64,000 bases of DNA, from contig NC_079206.1 in assembly GCF_026745355.1 (NCBI RefSeq), positions 31,452,553-31,516,552 on the forward strand, given 5' to 3'. The notes under the pieces are model-generated. The model worked only from the letters and a program-made list of their open reading frames with translations. It was not told where the DNA came from and made no database searches. The DNA is from Beta vulgaris subsp. vulgaris. Taxonomy: Eukaryota; Streptophyta; Magnoliopsida; Caryophyllales; Amaranthaceae. The position numbers and the translations under genes were made by a program. Shown piece after piece: positions 22,479 to 34,113 of the stretch (positions are counted from its first letter, which is position 1; the number at the start of each line of letters is the position of its first letter).

Positions 22479-24360
22479 CACTACAAAAATGAATGGCAAT
22501 TGCGACCAACCTTTACGACCGTGCGGAAATCCGGTCGTAAAAAGCTACCAATTACATCGAGATTTGGAACCCGCCGTAGATATTAAGGTTATTTTGCAAC
22601 GAGTCCTAAATTGGGTGGTAAACGATAAAATCTGGTCGTAAAATGTGTGAAATTGTGCGGAAAAAAAATGAGCGGGAGCTTTCCCGGTTTCTCAATTTTT
22701 TAACATCCATTTAATTAGTAATTTTTGCAAGCGCCATTTCAGAAAGATACAGTGGAACTGCCTGTAAGATTAAACAGAAAATAGAACACGGAATGTTAAT
22801 TATTGCAGAACTTCTGAAATCCTGCAGAACTGGTAGAGAAATCACTTCTCAAGACCCACATTGTTTTCACATGAAAGGAAGGAATGAAGAGAAAAATAAG
22901 TAGAAGTTGGAACTTACTTGATTGCCAAATCCAATGCTGAAATCTAGGAAAATTCTTCCAATAATGAGCATAGCAACATTTTTGGCAAAGGCATTGATGA
23001 TACCTCCAGCAAAGAAACTAGCACCACCAACTAGTATACTGGCTCTCCTGCCCTTGGTTCGAGTCAGAACATTATTAGGATAGTCATAGTTAGCAACATC
23101 TGGTTTACTAGAGTATTAGCAACATCTGCCCTTGGCTCTCCTTGTGCAAATTTTGTTGGTTTGTGTATTAGTTGGGCTCATTTGTTTGAATATGTTGTCA
23201 AAAAAAAAAAAACATTGGCATGTCAACCATTATTACTTCCTTCCATTTCTTTAATCTGCCACTTTAGCTTGGGGGGATGCCTTTTTCATTTAGGCTTATG
23301 GAGTAATCACTTATTGGATAAAAGGTATAGATGGATAACCCACAACTTGTTGCATGGTTTGAATCATTTGAATTTTCATAGTTTACACTAATTTTTTTGC
23401 TCATTGTTATTTATACTTCTACTTTATCTGTCATGTGCTAAAAATTTATACGTTGTAATTTATAATTTGTTACCTTTTGTTTTAGGGGCTTAGTAGCGAG
23501 GCGACTCATGATTGGGTAAAACTAATAATAACGATGACATGTGGAGGAGATCCTTACATGAAGCTTGAGTTGGAGTGATATGGACTAACATTGTGGGTCA
23601 TACATTTTCTACAATGTGGAAGAATTACAATAGTTATGATTTTTTAGCTTGTGAAACTTTCTAGACTTTTTTATCGTATTGAACCGTTAGCTAAGATTGT
23701 AGATACTTTTGTTATTTGGTACTTGTGTTTGGACATCTATGTACTTATGAATTATGTTTTATCACGATATTCGGAGTGAGTGGTATATGGTTTACAGGTA
23801 AATATAGTGAATGCAAAGCAAGAATGGGCGCATAATGTAACAATTTGGTCCAGCAAAAAACGAAACAAATGCGGTCGTAAAAAGGTGCTATGAAAATCAT
23901 TTAATAAAAGAACACCGACAAGAATTATGGCCGTAAAATGTGTTGCAAGAAATGCATGAAAAAGAATTGCGAAAAGAATTATGGTCGTTAGTGGTGTAAT
24001 GAAATAGTTCCAAGAGTATAATTGCGACCGGAAATTAGTCGTAGTTACGTCAACAATGACTTTAAAAAATGAGATTTACGACAAGAAATTGTGGTCGTAA
24101 AAAGAATCATTTGAATTTTTAAAAACTGAATTGCGACGGGTAATCTCGTCGCAGATACACAACGTTTTGCGACGAGTTTTTCACCTCGTCGTAAAAAATC
24201 AATGACTACTCGTCCAAACTGGTCGTAATTTTTTTTGCGACGGAGCCTTTTGCGACCAGGGACGACGGGACGGAAATCTCGTCGTAAAAGGCGTCTGCGA
24301 CGAGAAACACTCCATTAACAACAAGATTTCCCGTCGTTGATGAGCGTTATTCTTGTAGTG
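22479..24360. mobile_element. Non-autonomous CACTA element nested in Tekay gag (1882 bp)
   Basis: Starts CACTACAAAAATGAATGGC and ends GCGTTATTCTTGTAGTG, with AAG on both sides (22476-22478 and 24361-24363). Subterminal regions carry repeats of TTGCGACSAG / GGTCGTAAAA in both orientations (for example 22500-22545 and 23860-24330). The core has no transposase; the frame at 23161-23391 shows no known domain. It is a different family from the CACTA copies at 1905 and 9413. Confidence 0.93.
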
Positions 24361-24783
24361 AAGTGCTGGAGGATAAAACCTTTCCCGTAATTTCTCAAGG
24401 AACTTATCCCAAGTAAAATCAGGTCGTTGAGCAATATTTTTCACAGTCTTCCACCACATATCTGCTTGTCCATCTAAATAGAATGATGCTAACTTCACTC
24501 TTAGATTGGTTGGACAATTCACCATATCCAGGAGTTTTTCCATATAAGCGATCCAATCCTCGAACTTTACTGGATCAGGTTCCCCATCATAAGTCCTAGG
24601 ATTGTGTGATGCTAACCTTTTATAAAACTTTCCCTCATCATCTGTATCCTTATTTGCCTGGTTATTCTCCAACAGATTCAACAATCGGGTATTCATATTT
24701 TCTAACTGGTTAATTCTAGCCTCCATTTGGTGAGTTGAGTCACCAGATCCTGATGATGAAGCACCAGCTCTAGTTCCTACCAT
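24361..24783 (-). pseudogene. Tekay gag, N-terminal part
   Basis: The ATG at 24783 starts MVGTRAGASSSGSGD, a common start of Tekay-type gag. RTYDGEPDPVKFEDWIAYME, GQADMWWKTVKN and WDKFLEKLRERFYPPAL follow, the retrotransposon gag domain. The raw frame continues to 24199, but everything left of 24361 is CACTA sequence. Confidence 0.93.
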
Positions 24784-25101
24784 CCTAATTAAAGAAAATG
24801 AAATACTATTACCTTCCCACTTATTAAATTAAGCACATAACATAAAAGTAAAGTAAAGAACAATCACATATGCACACCAAAATTTGCTCTTATATAGAAG
24901 CATATAGTTTCAACTTATCAACCATATCCGAGTAATCAATAATACTAGCTACATATGTATATACTATTTACATTAGTTAATACTACTATATTCTAATACA
25001 TATACACGGCTCATAGGCCCAAAAGTTAGTATACTTATATATATCCTAACATCATATACCCAAAAAAAAGATCATTTTCACTTTAAGTTCCTTCCAACAA
25101 T

Positions 25102-25739
25102 CTAATCTAGTCGAAAAGTATCTCGTACGTAACCGCTGTCACTACTACTCCCTGAATCTATCTGTCCTGGTTTGAAATCCGAATCGTAACTTGAGCTACC
25201 CTCATAAGAGTAACTGATTTCATCTTCGATATCTTCATCTCCTTCTATGTTCTGATCTTCTATTCCGTCATCTTCTATCTCAACCTCTTCTATTTCCATT
25301 TCCGGATCCTCCTCTTCAATTTCTTCACTATCAAAACTAATATTTATATACTCAATTTCCTTATGGTCTTTCTCAGGCTGATTAACTTCTTCAGCCCTGC
25401 TTTTAGTTATCCTACTAGGACCTGCTTCATCCTCAAACTTCCTCTTTTTAGGAGGCACTTCCTTATTCTTGTTACCACCACCCATTCTAGCATTTCCCAG
25501 TCTATTTGAGCCTCTACTTCCTTCATTTTCCTAGTCTTATACTCTTCATATGTATGATAGTACCTCTTTTCTCCCCTTACGATCCACTTCTTGGATCCTC
25601 CTATAAACTTCCTCAACCGTGACTTCCATTGTATCAACTTCTTGTCTATCGTAACATAGTCGATTTCTGACCCCCTTAATTCTCTGTCAGGAATATAATA
25701 GTCTAATATCTTTAATATTCTTGCATAAGATATCTCCAT
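25102..25739 (-). pseudogene. Extra leader ORF upstream of Tekay gag, one frameshift
   Basis: Two overlapping frames on the coding strand of the element, 25407-25739 (start MEISYARILKILDYYIP) and 25102-25485, look like one former protein of about 210 residues joined by a one-base slip near 25485. The first half is basic and aromatic (KWIVRGEKRYYHTYEEYK). The second has a basic nuclear-signal-like PPKKRKFEDE and then a long Glu/Asp tract ending in Ser/Tyr-rich sequence. I recognise no family. It lies between the primer site and gag, where most Tekay elements have only a leader. Confidence 0.6.
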
Positions 25740-26137
25740 GGATCATTGAAAGGCAAAGTCTTTACTAATTATAAGCTTGAACTTCCGGACGAGCATATGG
25801 GTTTTCTTCTCCCCGGCCCATTACTTGATTATATTCCACAATTGCCTTCATTACTTGTCTTGCACAAGCAGGTGCATCGTATAACATAAGCTAGCAGAGA
25901 ATAGAGTGTCTGGTTCACGAACCCCTGGAATATCTTCACCTATGCTTTCAAAAGGGTCTGTCCATGTATCCTCAGAATCAGAAGTTTCAATCACTATTGG
26001 CTCCCCTCTACTTCCTGGATTCATCTACATCATCAAAACATAACATCAATTAACAACTAGTCCAACTCAAACTTCATAGTAATCACCTTATAATAACATA
26101 GAATAGTCATACTTATACATTCTAATGTCTTAATTTA
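25740..26137 (-). other. Tekay leader between primer site and leader ORF
   Basis: No clear frame, although short Glu/Ser-rich stretches (for example at 25900-26030) hint that the leader ORF once had an upstream part. Confidence 0.4.
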
Positions 26138-26150
26138 GCTCGGATACCAC
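26138..26150 (-). other. Tekay primer-binding site
   Basis: On the minus strand it reads GTGGTATCCGAGC, one base from the LTR edge; a variant of the Met-tRNA primer site TGGTATCAGAGC. Confidence 0.75.
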
Positions 26151-26151
26151 T

Positions 26152-28511
26152 TGTAACAGCCCAAACCTCTACTAATCTTAATCAACATCGTTTAATCACA
26201 ATGGAAGCGTTATCAAACTAAGATTTGGACTATTACCATGACATTCTCAAATTATAAGGAAGAGAATATCGAATTACCTCAAAAACATACTTTATACATT
26301 ACTTAATGCATACAAAGTTGTCCTCGTCCTCATAAGAGCTCTTAGGTTACATACACCAAAAACTGACTAAAGTTCAGTAGTCTATCACTTGCTTAACTAT
26401 GTAAACATATGTATATAGATGTCATTACTTAATTTACATTATTGAAAGTCTATTACAAAAGTAAACACCTTCATCACATATCCTCGTACCAACCTGCATC
26501 AAAATCAAACTCTGCCACCCACCGAGTGACAGGCCACAGAAATGACAAAACAATCAGCAAAGCTGAGTACACACTGTATAATAGAAAATACAAGTTTAGG
26601 TGTATTTTGAAAACTAACACATAGTTATAATAACAGATAATCACCCTTAACTTAGTTACTATGGTTTCACAAAATCAATCGTTTGGCATGAACGCGAGTG
26701 GAGAGGGGTACCACGCAGTACCAGCTGTCTCCAAACTAGTGAGGGTCGTCACCCAGCCTTTTATTGTTATGCTTGCAAGACTTACCCGGACATGTCCTAT
26801 AACGCCAGGAATTAGCCCCTCCTGGAAGGCAACAGCTAGGGACTCTACCCGCCCTAACTCGGGGTGCCTATTCATGCCTCACTTTCATATTTATAAAATA
26901 AGATATTTAATGGTTTATACTTTAAACCTCAATACTCAAAATCCTTATCAACTCATCCTTAATACTCAGAACTCTTATCAACTCCTTTCAATTACCCTTA
27001 CTTTGATAGTTGAGAAGATTTAGGGTTTTCATACTTAAAACTAGTTTTTAACATAATAACTTTGATAGAACTTAACCAATTATGTCTTAGGGACTTAAAT
27101 AATACTCAACATTATTTCATCAAGAGATTACCAATTATCAATTACTATATAAGTTCATGTACTAAGCACATCCCATTTAGAAGCATAATCGTAATGACTT
27201 AGTGTATAAGTGTTGTTTAGGTCAATTGAAACATCTCTAATGAACCTTAGCATGTTATACTTATGTAATATACTCAATATACACATAATAATACACATAT
27301 CATACATAAATTCATTTCATAAACATGCTTTACACAAGAAAGAAACAATCACTTAACTATAAGAGTGGAAAATCTCTAGGTTAAACCAAACTAAGTGTGT
27401 ACCTTAGCTAAGGATGCTTAAAGCTCACGAAATTCCTTAATCACTTGGTTAACTACTCCTACAGCTTCCCCTGAATGTATAAAATGCTAAAGATTAGTTT
27501 CAACAAGCTTATAGATATGAAAAACTAAGCTTAAATACAAGAGATGTAAACTGTTGAACTTACAGCAACTTATGTGATCTTTGAACAAGGTTTTCTATAT
27601 GATTTTATGGTCTAAAGGTTGGAACCAAAGCTTGTACAACTCTGTATGGATGTTTAGAAGAAATCTATGTAGAGAAAAGTGGGTGTCCAAGAGGAGAAAT
27701 ATGAGAAAGGAGACGAAAACCCAGAACAGCCTTTTATAGCCTGTTCTGGCGGTACCCAAGGAGGAGGGAAAAGTGATCTGGGCAACGTCGGTTTCTTGGA
27801 GTTTCTGGGTGATTCTTGCTTGAGGTGTTAGCCTTTGGTGTTGGCTATCATGCATCAAAGGGCTTTGAGAGATCGACACTTGAGTAGCTGCTAAGCAGCT
27901 TTCTTTGAGGATAGGTCTGAGCTGTAATTTCAGCTGGCCAGGTTTTACTATGTAAGCAATTTACCTTATTAAGCCACGTAATTCTTGGGCTTAAATGACC
28001 ATTTTAACCTTAAGACATCTTAAGCATGTCATATATCAAGTTTGGTTAGGTTCTGAGCTCGGATTCAATCCCGAAAGGCTCTTTAACTGGAAGGTCATCG
28101 TTACCCGATAAAACAATCTCATACGATTTTCACAATCTTAATGTTTAAGGCTCTCAAGGACTTTTCAACTTATCTATTGGTTTCCAAAGTCTTCTTATCC
28201 AATAAGAATGGTAGATCTTACCTACTTTTTCCCTCGTATGGTGTTGGAGAGTATTCTAATCTACTTTAAGCACTACAACCAAATGAAACTTAGCATAACT
28301 GATAGTTTCAAGTAACTATCTTCCACCTAGAACCTTAAAATCCTATAACTCTATATGTAGTCAATTAACTTACGTAAAACATATAAGTTAACTAATTAAA
28401 CATAATATCATAGGAAATACACAGTTAGACTGCTCTGTAGTTACTTTAATACGATCTCATGCTTTAGCACATAATCAGGGTTTTGAGTTAGGGCTTCTTA
28501 GGGCTATTACA
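26152..28511 (-). repeat. Tekay 5' LTR
   Basis: 2360 bp, TGTAACAGCCC to GGGCTATTACA. The frames inside it (26442-26624, 26661-27023, 27595-27879) recur in the other LTR and are not genes. Confidence 0.95.
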
Positions 28512-28516
28512 ACTGC

Positions 28517-30629
28517 TCATTTGGAGAATGTCTTAAATGATTTCCAGGCTAGAATAGCCGTTGTTATGGAAGAGCAGATTAAGAACAATATGTTGTTCTT
28601 TCAGATAAGTCCAGGAGGAGAGGCAGCAGAGCCACTCAAAGGGAGGTCCCAAGAGGGTCGTCCAGGGACTAGCCGGCCACCTCGGCCAGAGTTGACTAGG
28701 CCTCTTTCCAAGGGAAAGCAGCCAGCTGTTAGTGACTCCAGGAGGAAGATGGACTGGAGGCTGGTAGTCCGTCCAGGAGACAATATTCCCCCTACTGGCA
28801 ACAAAATGGAAACTGATGCTAGGGAGTATCTGGAAGCCAAGAGGGCGGCATCCCAGCAGCTTTCAGCCTCTGGTTCCACTCCTTATATGAAGGATCCGTC
28901 ATTGAGGCTCCCGTCCAGAACAGTAGGACGAAGCCATGGACCTTCAGCTTTCCAGCCAAGGCAAGATAAAACAGTTTTGCAGCCAATGGTGTATAGACGT
29001 CAAGCCTTAGCTAACACCTCTTCTAATCGGGTACTAAAGGAGTACCGCCGGGAGCACATACCCATTGAGGGTCAGATTGGGGCACTCCAGATCAATTGGC
29101 CAACTCCTTTCTCGGTCAGAATTATGGAGTCCCCTTCTTTCCCAAAGGTTAAGCTCCCAACCATTGAGCCTTTCGATGGAACAACTGATCCAGACGATCA
29201 TCTATCAGCCTATAAGCATCAGATGTATGTCCAAGGGGTGGACGATGCTACTTGGTGTAAGAATTTCCCAGCTACGTTGAAGGGAGTAACTCAGAAATGG
29301 TTTAACAATTTGCCACCTAACTCAGTGAACAATTTCACTGAGCTAAGTATCTTGTTCACTAGTCACTTTGTGGCTAATCGTCAAGAACAAAAAACAAGCA
29401 TGCACTTGGATAAGGTGATTCAGGGTCCTAAAGAGGCCTTGAGAGGTTATGTGAAGAGATTCAACCTAGAAGCGTTGCAGATCCAGGATCTGAATGCTGG
29501 AGTGGCGTTTGACGCCTTCATCAGAGGTTTAAGACCAGGAAGCTTTAAGTTTGATTTGGTCAAGAAGAAAATCACCACATTGACGGAAGCATTGAAGGAA
29601 GCTGAAGCATTCATTCATGCCACGGAGGTTTGTGCTGAGGCAAAACAGCCGGAGGTAAAGAAGGTAGAAGAGGCTATTCAGCCAAAAAAGAATCCGCCCA
29701 AAAAAGCTGAAAGTTGGGCAATGACTTCTCTAACCACCTCGTCCAAGAGGAGTAGGCGGTCTGAGCCGGCGGCCTCAGTTGAACCTATAGAGTTCAACAA
29801 AGATCAGTATTCCATTCTGATGGAAATTAAAGATCGGCATGAGCTAAAGGCGCCGGCTGAAATGAAGACGCCCTACCGTAATAGAGACAAAAGCAAGTAT
29901 TGTCATTTCCACAAGGATTGTGGACATGGAACCAATGAATGCAAGCACTTGAAGAGAGCATTAGAAGATTTGGCCCGAAAGGGTAAGATGAACAATTATC
30001 TACCTTCGTCAGGAAGAAAATTCCAGAAAAGAGATAACCGTCAAGGAAGGAAGATGGATGGTGATAGCACGGATGATGATGTTGTAATGGTCATCTCAGG
30101 AGGATTTGCGGTCGGAGGTCCAACAAATCGCGGCCACAAAAACTATTTAAGGGAACTCAGTCAGGTTATGCTCACTAACCAGGCCGAGTCTGATCCTTTC
30201 CCTAAAATAGTAGTCAGCGAGCTGGACCGAGGAAAGATAAAAACGCCGCATGATGACCCCCTAGTAGTGGAAATGAAGATTGCCAACCTCAGGGTTAGGC
30301 GAATTCTGATTGATACCGGAAGCTCTACTGATATAATCAGTGCTGATTGTTTGTGTCGGTTGAAGTTTGATAAAAATGACTTGGTGCCGGTAAATCATCC
30401 TATAATTGGTTTCGGCGGAGGGATCATCCATCCCATGGGGATCGTCACCCTACCCGTCAGGGTTAGGGAAATAGATGCTGCCCGGACGCTTTTTGTGAAA
30501 TTTTTGGTACTACGAGACTTGACCGCTTATAATGTCATTCTTGGACGACCTACCTTAAATCACATCAAGGATGTTATTGTGACCCACTTAATGCTAATGA
30601 AGTTTGAGTGTGATGGGGGGAAGATTTGA
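28517..30629 (+). pseudogene. Tat Gypsy gag and protease
   Basis: A 702-aa open stretch. Pro/Arg-rich N-terminal part; gag domain (PFDGTTDPDDHLSAYKHQM, TWCKNFPATLKGVTQKWF, LRGYVKRFNLEA); Lys-rich linker; zinc-type CHFHKDCGHGTNECKHLK (Tat-style CHHC); protease with active site ILIDTGSSTDII and YNVILGRPTLN. It is the rest of the gene that starts at 15794. Ends with a stop at 30629, before RT. This is the best preserved part of the element. Confidence 0.93.
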
Positions 30630-31715
30630 TCTCTCTATGGAGATGAGCAAGCTACTAGAGAATGCTATCTTACCACTCTCAAACCATCATTATGGAAAGA
30701 AAAGGCAGAACATCCAAAGGTCCGGGAGGATGATTCGGCCGAGAAGGTAAAGGGTCAGATTGTTAAGCTAAAGTAAGAGGTAGAGAAGGTTCAAATGCTA
30801 TCTCTTCCTGAGAGCAAGTCGTCAATGCTTTTGCCCAACAAGAAGAGAAAGTGCTTGGCTATTAAATAAGAAAAGAATTCATCTGAGGAGGTTATGGCAA
30901 TAATGAGTCTAGGACTAGAACGTCCGGAGCCGGTAGAAAGTCCGGTAGAAATTTGTTTAAGACCAGATCGTCCAGAAAGGACATTGAAGATTGGGTCCGT
31001 CCTGAATTCTGAGATCAAGGACGCCTTGATCAAACTGCTAAGAGAATTTGAAGATGTTTTTTCCTATACAGTAGAAGAAATGCCTGGGATAGATCCTGAG
31101 GTGGCGGTGCATAGGCTAAATATTGAGCCGGGCAGAAGCCTATTCGGCAGAAGAAGAGGCATCTAGGGCCGGCCAGGAATCAGGCCGTTGACCAAGAGGT
31201 TCAAAAGCTGCTCAAATCTAAGTTTATACGTGAAACTTATTATCCAGATTGGGTAGCAAATGTTGTGATGGTTCCGAAGCCGAATGGCACATGGAGGATG
31301 TGCGTTGATTACACGGATTTATCGGCTGATTGATTCTACAGCAGGTCATGCACTGCTGAGTTTCGTGGACGCTTACTTAGGCTTCCACCAGAATCCCATG
31401 TGGCCAGACGACCAAGATAAAACCTCCTTCATCACAGAGAAAGGGCTTTATCGCTGGCTCCGGATGCCCTTCGGCCTGAGAAATGCGCTGGCCACCTTTC
31501 AAAGGCTTATCAACACGGTGTTTCAGCCGCAACTTGGGAGAAATATGGAAGCTTATATCGACGATATGATCGTCAAGAGTCGAGAAGAAAAAGATCATTT
31601 GGATGATTTAAGGGAAACTTTCCTCACTTTGAGCAAGTATAAGTTAAAGCTCAATCTGCAAAAATGCGTATTTGGCGTAGTAGCTGGAAAATTTCTGGGG
31701 TTTTTGGTCGCTTAG
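30630..31715 (+). pseudogene. Tat Gypsy reverse transcriptase, broken
   Basis: The linker 30640-30890 has several stops. 30894-31166 codes for DVFSYTVEEMPGIDPEVAVHRLN, the entry to RT. At 31300-31330, VDYTD is followed at once by a short garbled segment and [16 protein letters not shown], so part of the RT around the first conserved block is deleted. The polymerase motif YIDDMIVKS and [14 protein letters not shown] are kept. The frame stops at 31713. Confidence 0.9.
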
Positions 31716-32543
31716 CGAGGGATTGAGGCCAACCCCGATAAAATTCAAGCAATCATGAATATGACCTCGCCGTCTAAAGTCAAAGAAGTTCAGCGTCTGA
31801 CGGGATGTTTGGCTGCTCTTGAACGGTTTCTTTCAAAATCAGGGGACAAATGTCACCATTTCTTTGCAACCATTAAAAAGAATGCCAAGTTTGAATGAAC
31901 GGAAGAAGCTGAGGCTGCGGTTCAACAAGTTAAAGATCATCTTCGGCAGCTGCCAAGATTGATCAGTCCTGCCGAGGGAGAAAAACTGTACGCTTACCTG
32001 GCCGTGTCTCCATTCGCGGTAAGTGTTGTTCTCTTAGCAGAGAGAGACTCAGTAAAAATACCCGTCTATTTTGTTAGCCATGTCTTGAAAGACGCGGAGG
32101 GCAGGTATTCGTCCATTGAGAAGTTCGGCCTGGCGCTGTTGATGGCCAGCCGAAAGTTAAGGCCTTACTTCCTAGCCCATAGCATTCTCGTTTATACAGA
32201 TCAGCCACTGAGGCAAGTGTTGCATAAGATAGACGCGTCTGGCCGATTGTTGAAATGGGCCGTTGAGCTCAATATGTTTGACTTAACATTCGAGCCTCGA
32301 AAGGTAATCAAGGGGCAAGCCCTAGCTGATTTTATTGTAGAGCTTACCCGGTCTATCATAGAAAGCGTCCAAGACCCAGCAGAGGGAAAGCAGCATTGGA
32401 CCCTAATGGTTGACGGATCCTCCACTGCCAATGGATGTGGGGCTGGGATCATTTTCAAATCACCGGAAGGGGATAAATTTGAGTATGCAATGAAGTTCCA
32501 ATTCCAGGCGTCAAACAATGAGGCAGAGTATGAAGCTCTCTGA
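31716..32543 (+). pseudogene. Tat Gypsy RNase H and second (archaeal-type) RNase H
   Basis: 31716-31958 holds NPDKIQAIMNMTSP and VQRLTGCLAAL with one stop near 31896. From 31959: LYAYLAVSPFAVSVVL, PVYFVSHVLKDAEGRYSSIEK, LVYTDQPLRQVLHK (normal RNase H), then ADFIVELT and the start of a second RNase H, WTLMVDGSSTANGCGAGI and NNEAEYEAL. The second, archaeal-type domain is the mark of the Tat lineage. A stop follows at 32541. Confidence 0.92.
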
Positions 32544-33126
32544 GCCGGCATATAAATGTGCAAAGTGGCTGGGGCCCTAGAGATTGAGGCTAAAACTGAC
32601 TCTCTGCTGGTGGTTAGCCAAGTGAACGGGGATTTCGAGTGTAAAGAGGCGTCCATGAGTTAATATATGAACTTGATCAAAGAGGAGATCAAATCTTTGA
32701 AGCGTTTCGTCCTTGATCAAGTGCCTCGATCTGAAAATCATCAGGCTAATGCTCTTTCTAAGCTAGCCAGTTCAGCTGAAGGGGATGTCCCTAGAACAGT
32801 CTTCTGGGAGGTCAAGGCGGCCAAGAGCATTGAGGTCGAGGAAGTTCTGATTCTCAGCCGGGAAGATGAGTGGATGAGCCCCATCATTGAGTTCAAGAAG
32901 ACTGGCCGGTTGCCTCTTGATCCCTTAGAAGCTAAGTACGTGAAAGCTATGGACAAGTGGTTCGAGTTATGGAATGAGACTCTATACAAAAAATCCTTCA
33001 ACCGGCCTCTTCTTAAGTATCAGCAGAAAGGAGGGATTGGACGTTTTAAAAGAACTGCATGAAGGAGCTTGTGCTTCCCACATTGAGGGAGAGCGTTAGG
33101 AGAAAAGGCTCTGAGGACTGCTATTT
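32544..33126 (+). pseudogene. Tat Gypsy archaeal-type RNase H end and integrase linker
   Basis: The second RNase H continues through stops (VVSQVNGDFECK region at 32608-32640), then frame 32667-33062 (SENHQANALSKLASSAEGD, the last catalytic-Asp region) runs towards the integrase zinc region, with a frameshift near 33050. Confidence 0.82.
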
Positions 33127-34113
33127 TTGGCCACCTTGAAAGAGGACGCCTTGCTCTATGCCAAGAAATGTGATAGTTGCCAAAAGCATGGCAACATCTA
33201 TCAGAAGTCGTCCAATTACATAACTCCAATCCTCTTCCCTCTTCCCTCTTCCCTCTTCCCTTTGCTAAATGGGGAATGGACATTCTTGGCCCTTTCCTAT
33301 TGCTGCCGGCCAGAAAAAGTTTGTAATAGTAGCGTTGACTACTTTACAAAATGGGTTGAAGCCGAAGCATTAAGAGGCATTACCACCAATGACTTCAAAG
33401 GGTTCATCTGGAAGAACCTTATCACAAGGTTTGGTATGCCCCAGCCGATCATCTTTGACAATGGACCGCAGTTCGAAACACCCAAGCTTCGCCAATGGTT
33501 GGCCGATCAAGGAATCAAAGCTCACTTTGCTGCAATGGCTCATCCACAGGCCAATGGGCAAGTCGAGGCTTTTAACAAGATCTTGTCGGCCGGGTTCAAA
33601 AAGAAGTTAGATAATGCAAGAGGACTTTGGGTAGAAGAATTGCAGCTGGTCTTATGGTCAATAAGGACAACGACCAAGAACTCCACAGGAGAAACTCCAT
33701 TCATGCTGGTATATGGCTCTGAGGCCGTCCTTCCTATAGAGATTGAAGAACCAACTCTGAGGGTGATGATGTACTCAGAAGATGCTAACTGGGCAGCTCT
33801 TCGGACGGCTTTGGACTTAGTTCCCGAAGTCAGGGGCAATGCATTGCTGAGAATGCAGCTATACAAGTTGAGAATGGCAAGGGAGTTTAACAAAAGAGTT
33901 GCAAGGCGTCCATTGAAGCTTGGAGACCTCGTTTTGAGGAAAATGGAAGCAGTCGGCCGAGCCAAGGAGCTAGGAAAGCTCACCCCTAACTGGGAAGGAC
34001 CCTACAAAATAATCGAAGTAGTTCAGAATGGCACCTTTCGTCTGGAAGGCATGGACGGACGTTCTATTCCTAGGACGTGGAATTCTGATACTTTGAAGAA
34101 ATACTTTGTTTAG
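33127..34113 (+). pseudogene. Tat Gypsy integrase
   Basis: The 328-aa frame holds KKCDSCQKHGN (zinc region), DYFTKWVEAEA (first catalytic Asp), IIFDNGPQF (second Asp), ANGQVEAFNK (catalytic Glu) and the C-terminal GPYKIIEVV end. Between zinc region and core a CTTCCCT tandem repeat at 33231-33263 and nearby slips garble about 40 residues. It ends properly at 34113 with a stop. Confidence 0.93.
33231..33263. repeat. CTTCCCT microsatellite inside Tat integrase
   Basis: Four to five 7-bp units CTTCCCT, not a multiple of three, so each gain or loss shifts the integrase frame. Confidence 0.85.

Larger units (their letters stand above)
15976..28511 (-). mobile_element. Tekay/Del-type chromovirus (Ty3-gypsy) nested in the Tat gag
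   Basis: Long LTRs at 15976-18295 and 26152-28511 begin TGTAACAGCCC and end GGGCTATTACA. The target duplication is gctgc (15971-15975) and actgc (28512-28516), one mismatch. Right to left it has the 5' LTR, primer site, an extra leader ORF, gag, protease, RT, RNase H, integrase with chromodomain, polypurine tract and 3' LTR. About 10.65 kb without the CACTA in its gag. LTRs are very similar, so the insertion is recent, but pol has several frameshifts. Confidence 0.94.

Noticed and set aside
23161..23391. 76-aa frame in the CACTA core
   Set aside because: No domain, crosses an A-run, and no transposase similarity.
24199..24360. C-terminal end of the 194-aa Tekay gag frame
   Set aside because: These codons are CACTA sequence read through by chance; the gag ends at the junction 24361.
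26661..27023. 120-aa frame in the Tekay 5' LTR
   Set aside because: Lies wholly within an LTR, is interrupted in the sister LTR, and has no coding features.
31377..31598. Minus-strand frames across Tat pol (for example 31377-31598, 32201-32656, 33540-33983)
   Set aside because: Shadows of gag-pol reading frames; no domain, and no splice or promoter context, unlike the antisense gene at 35119-38593.
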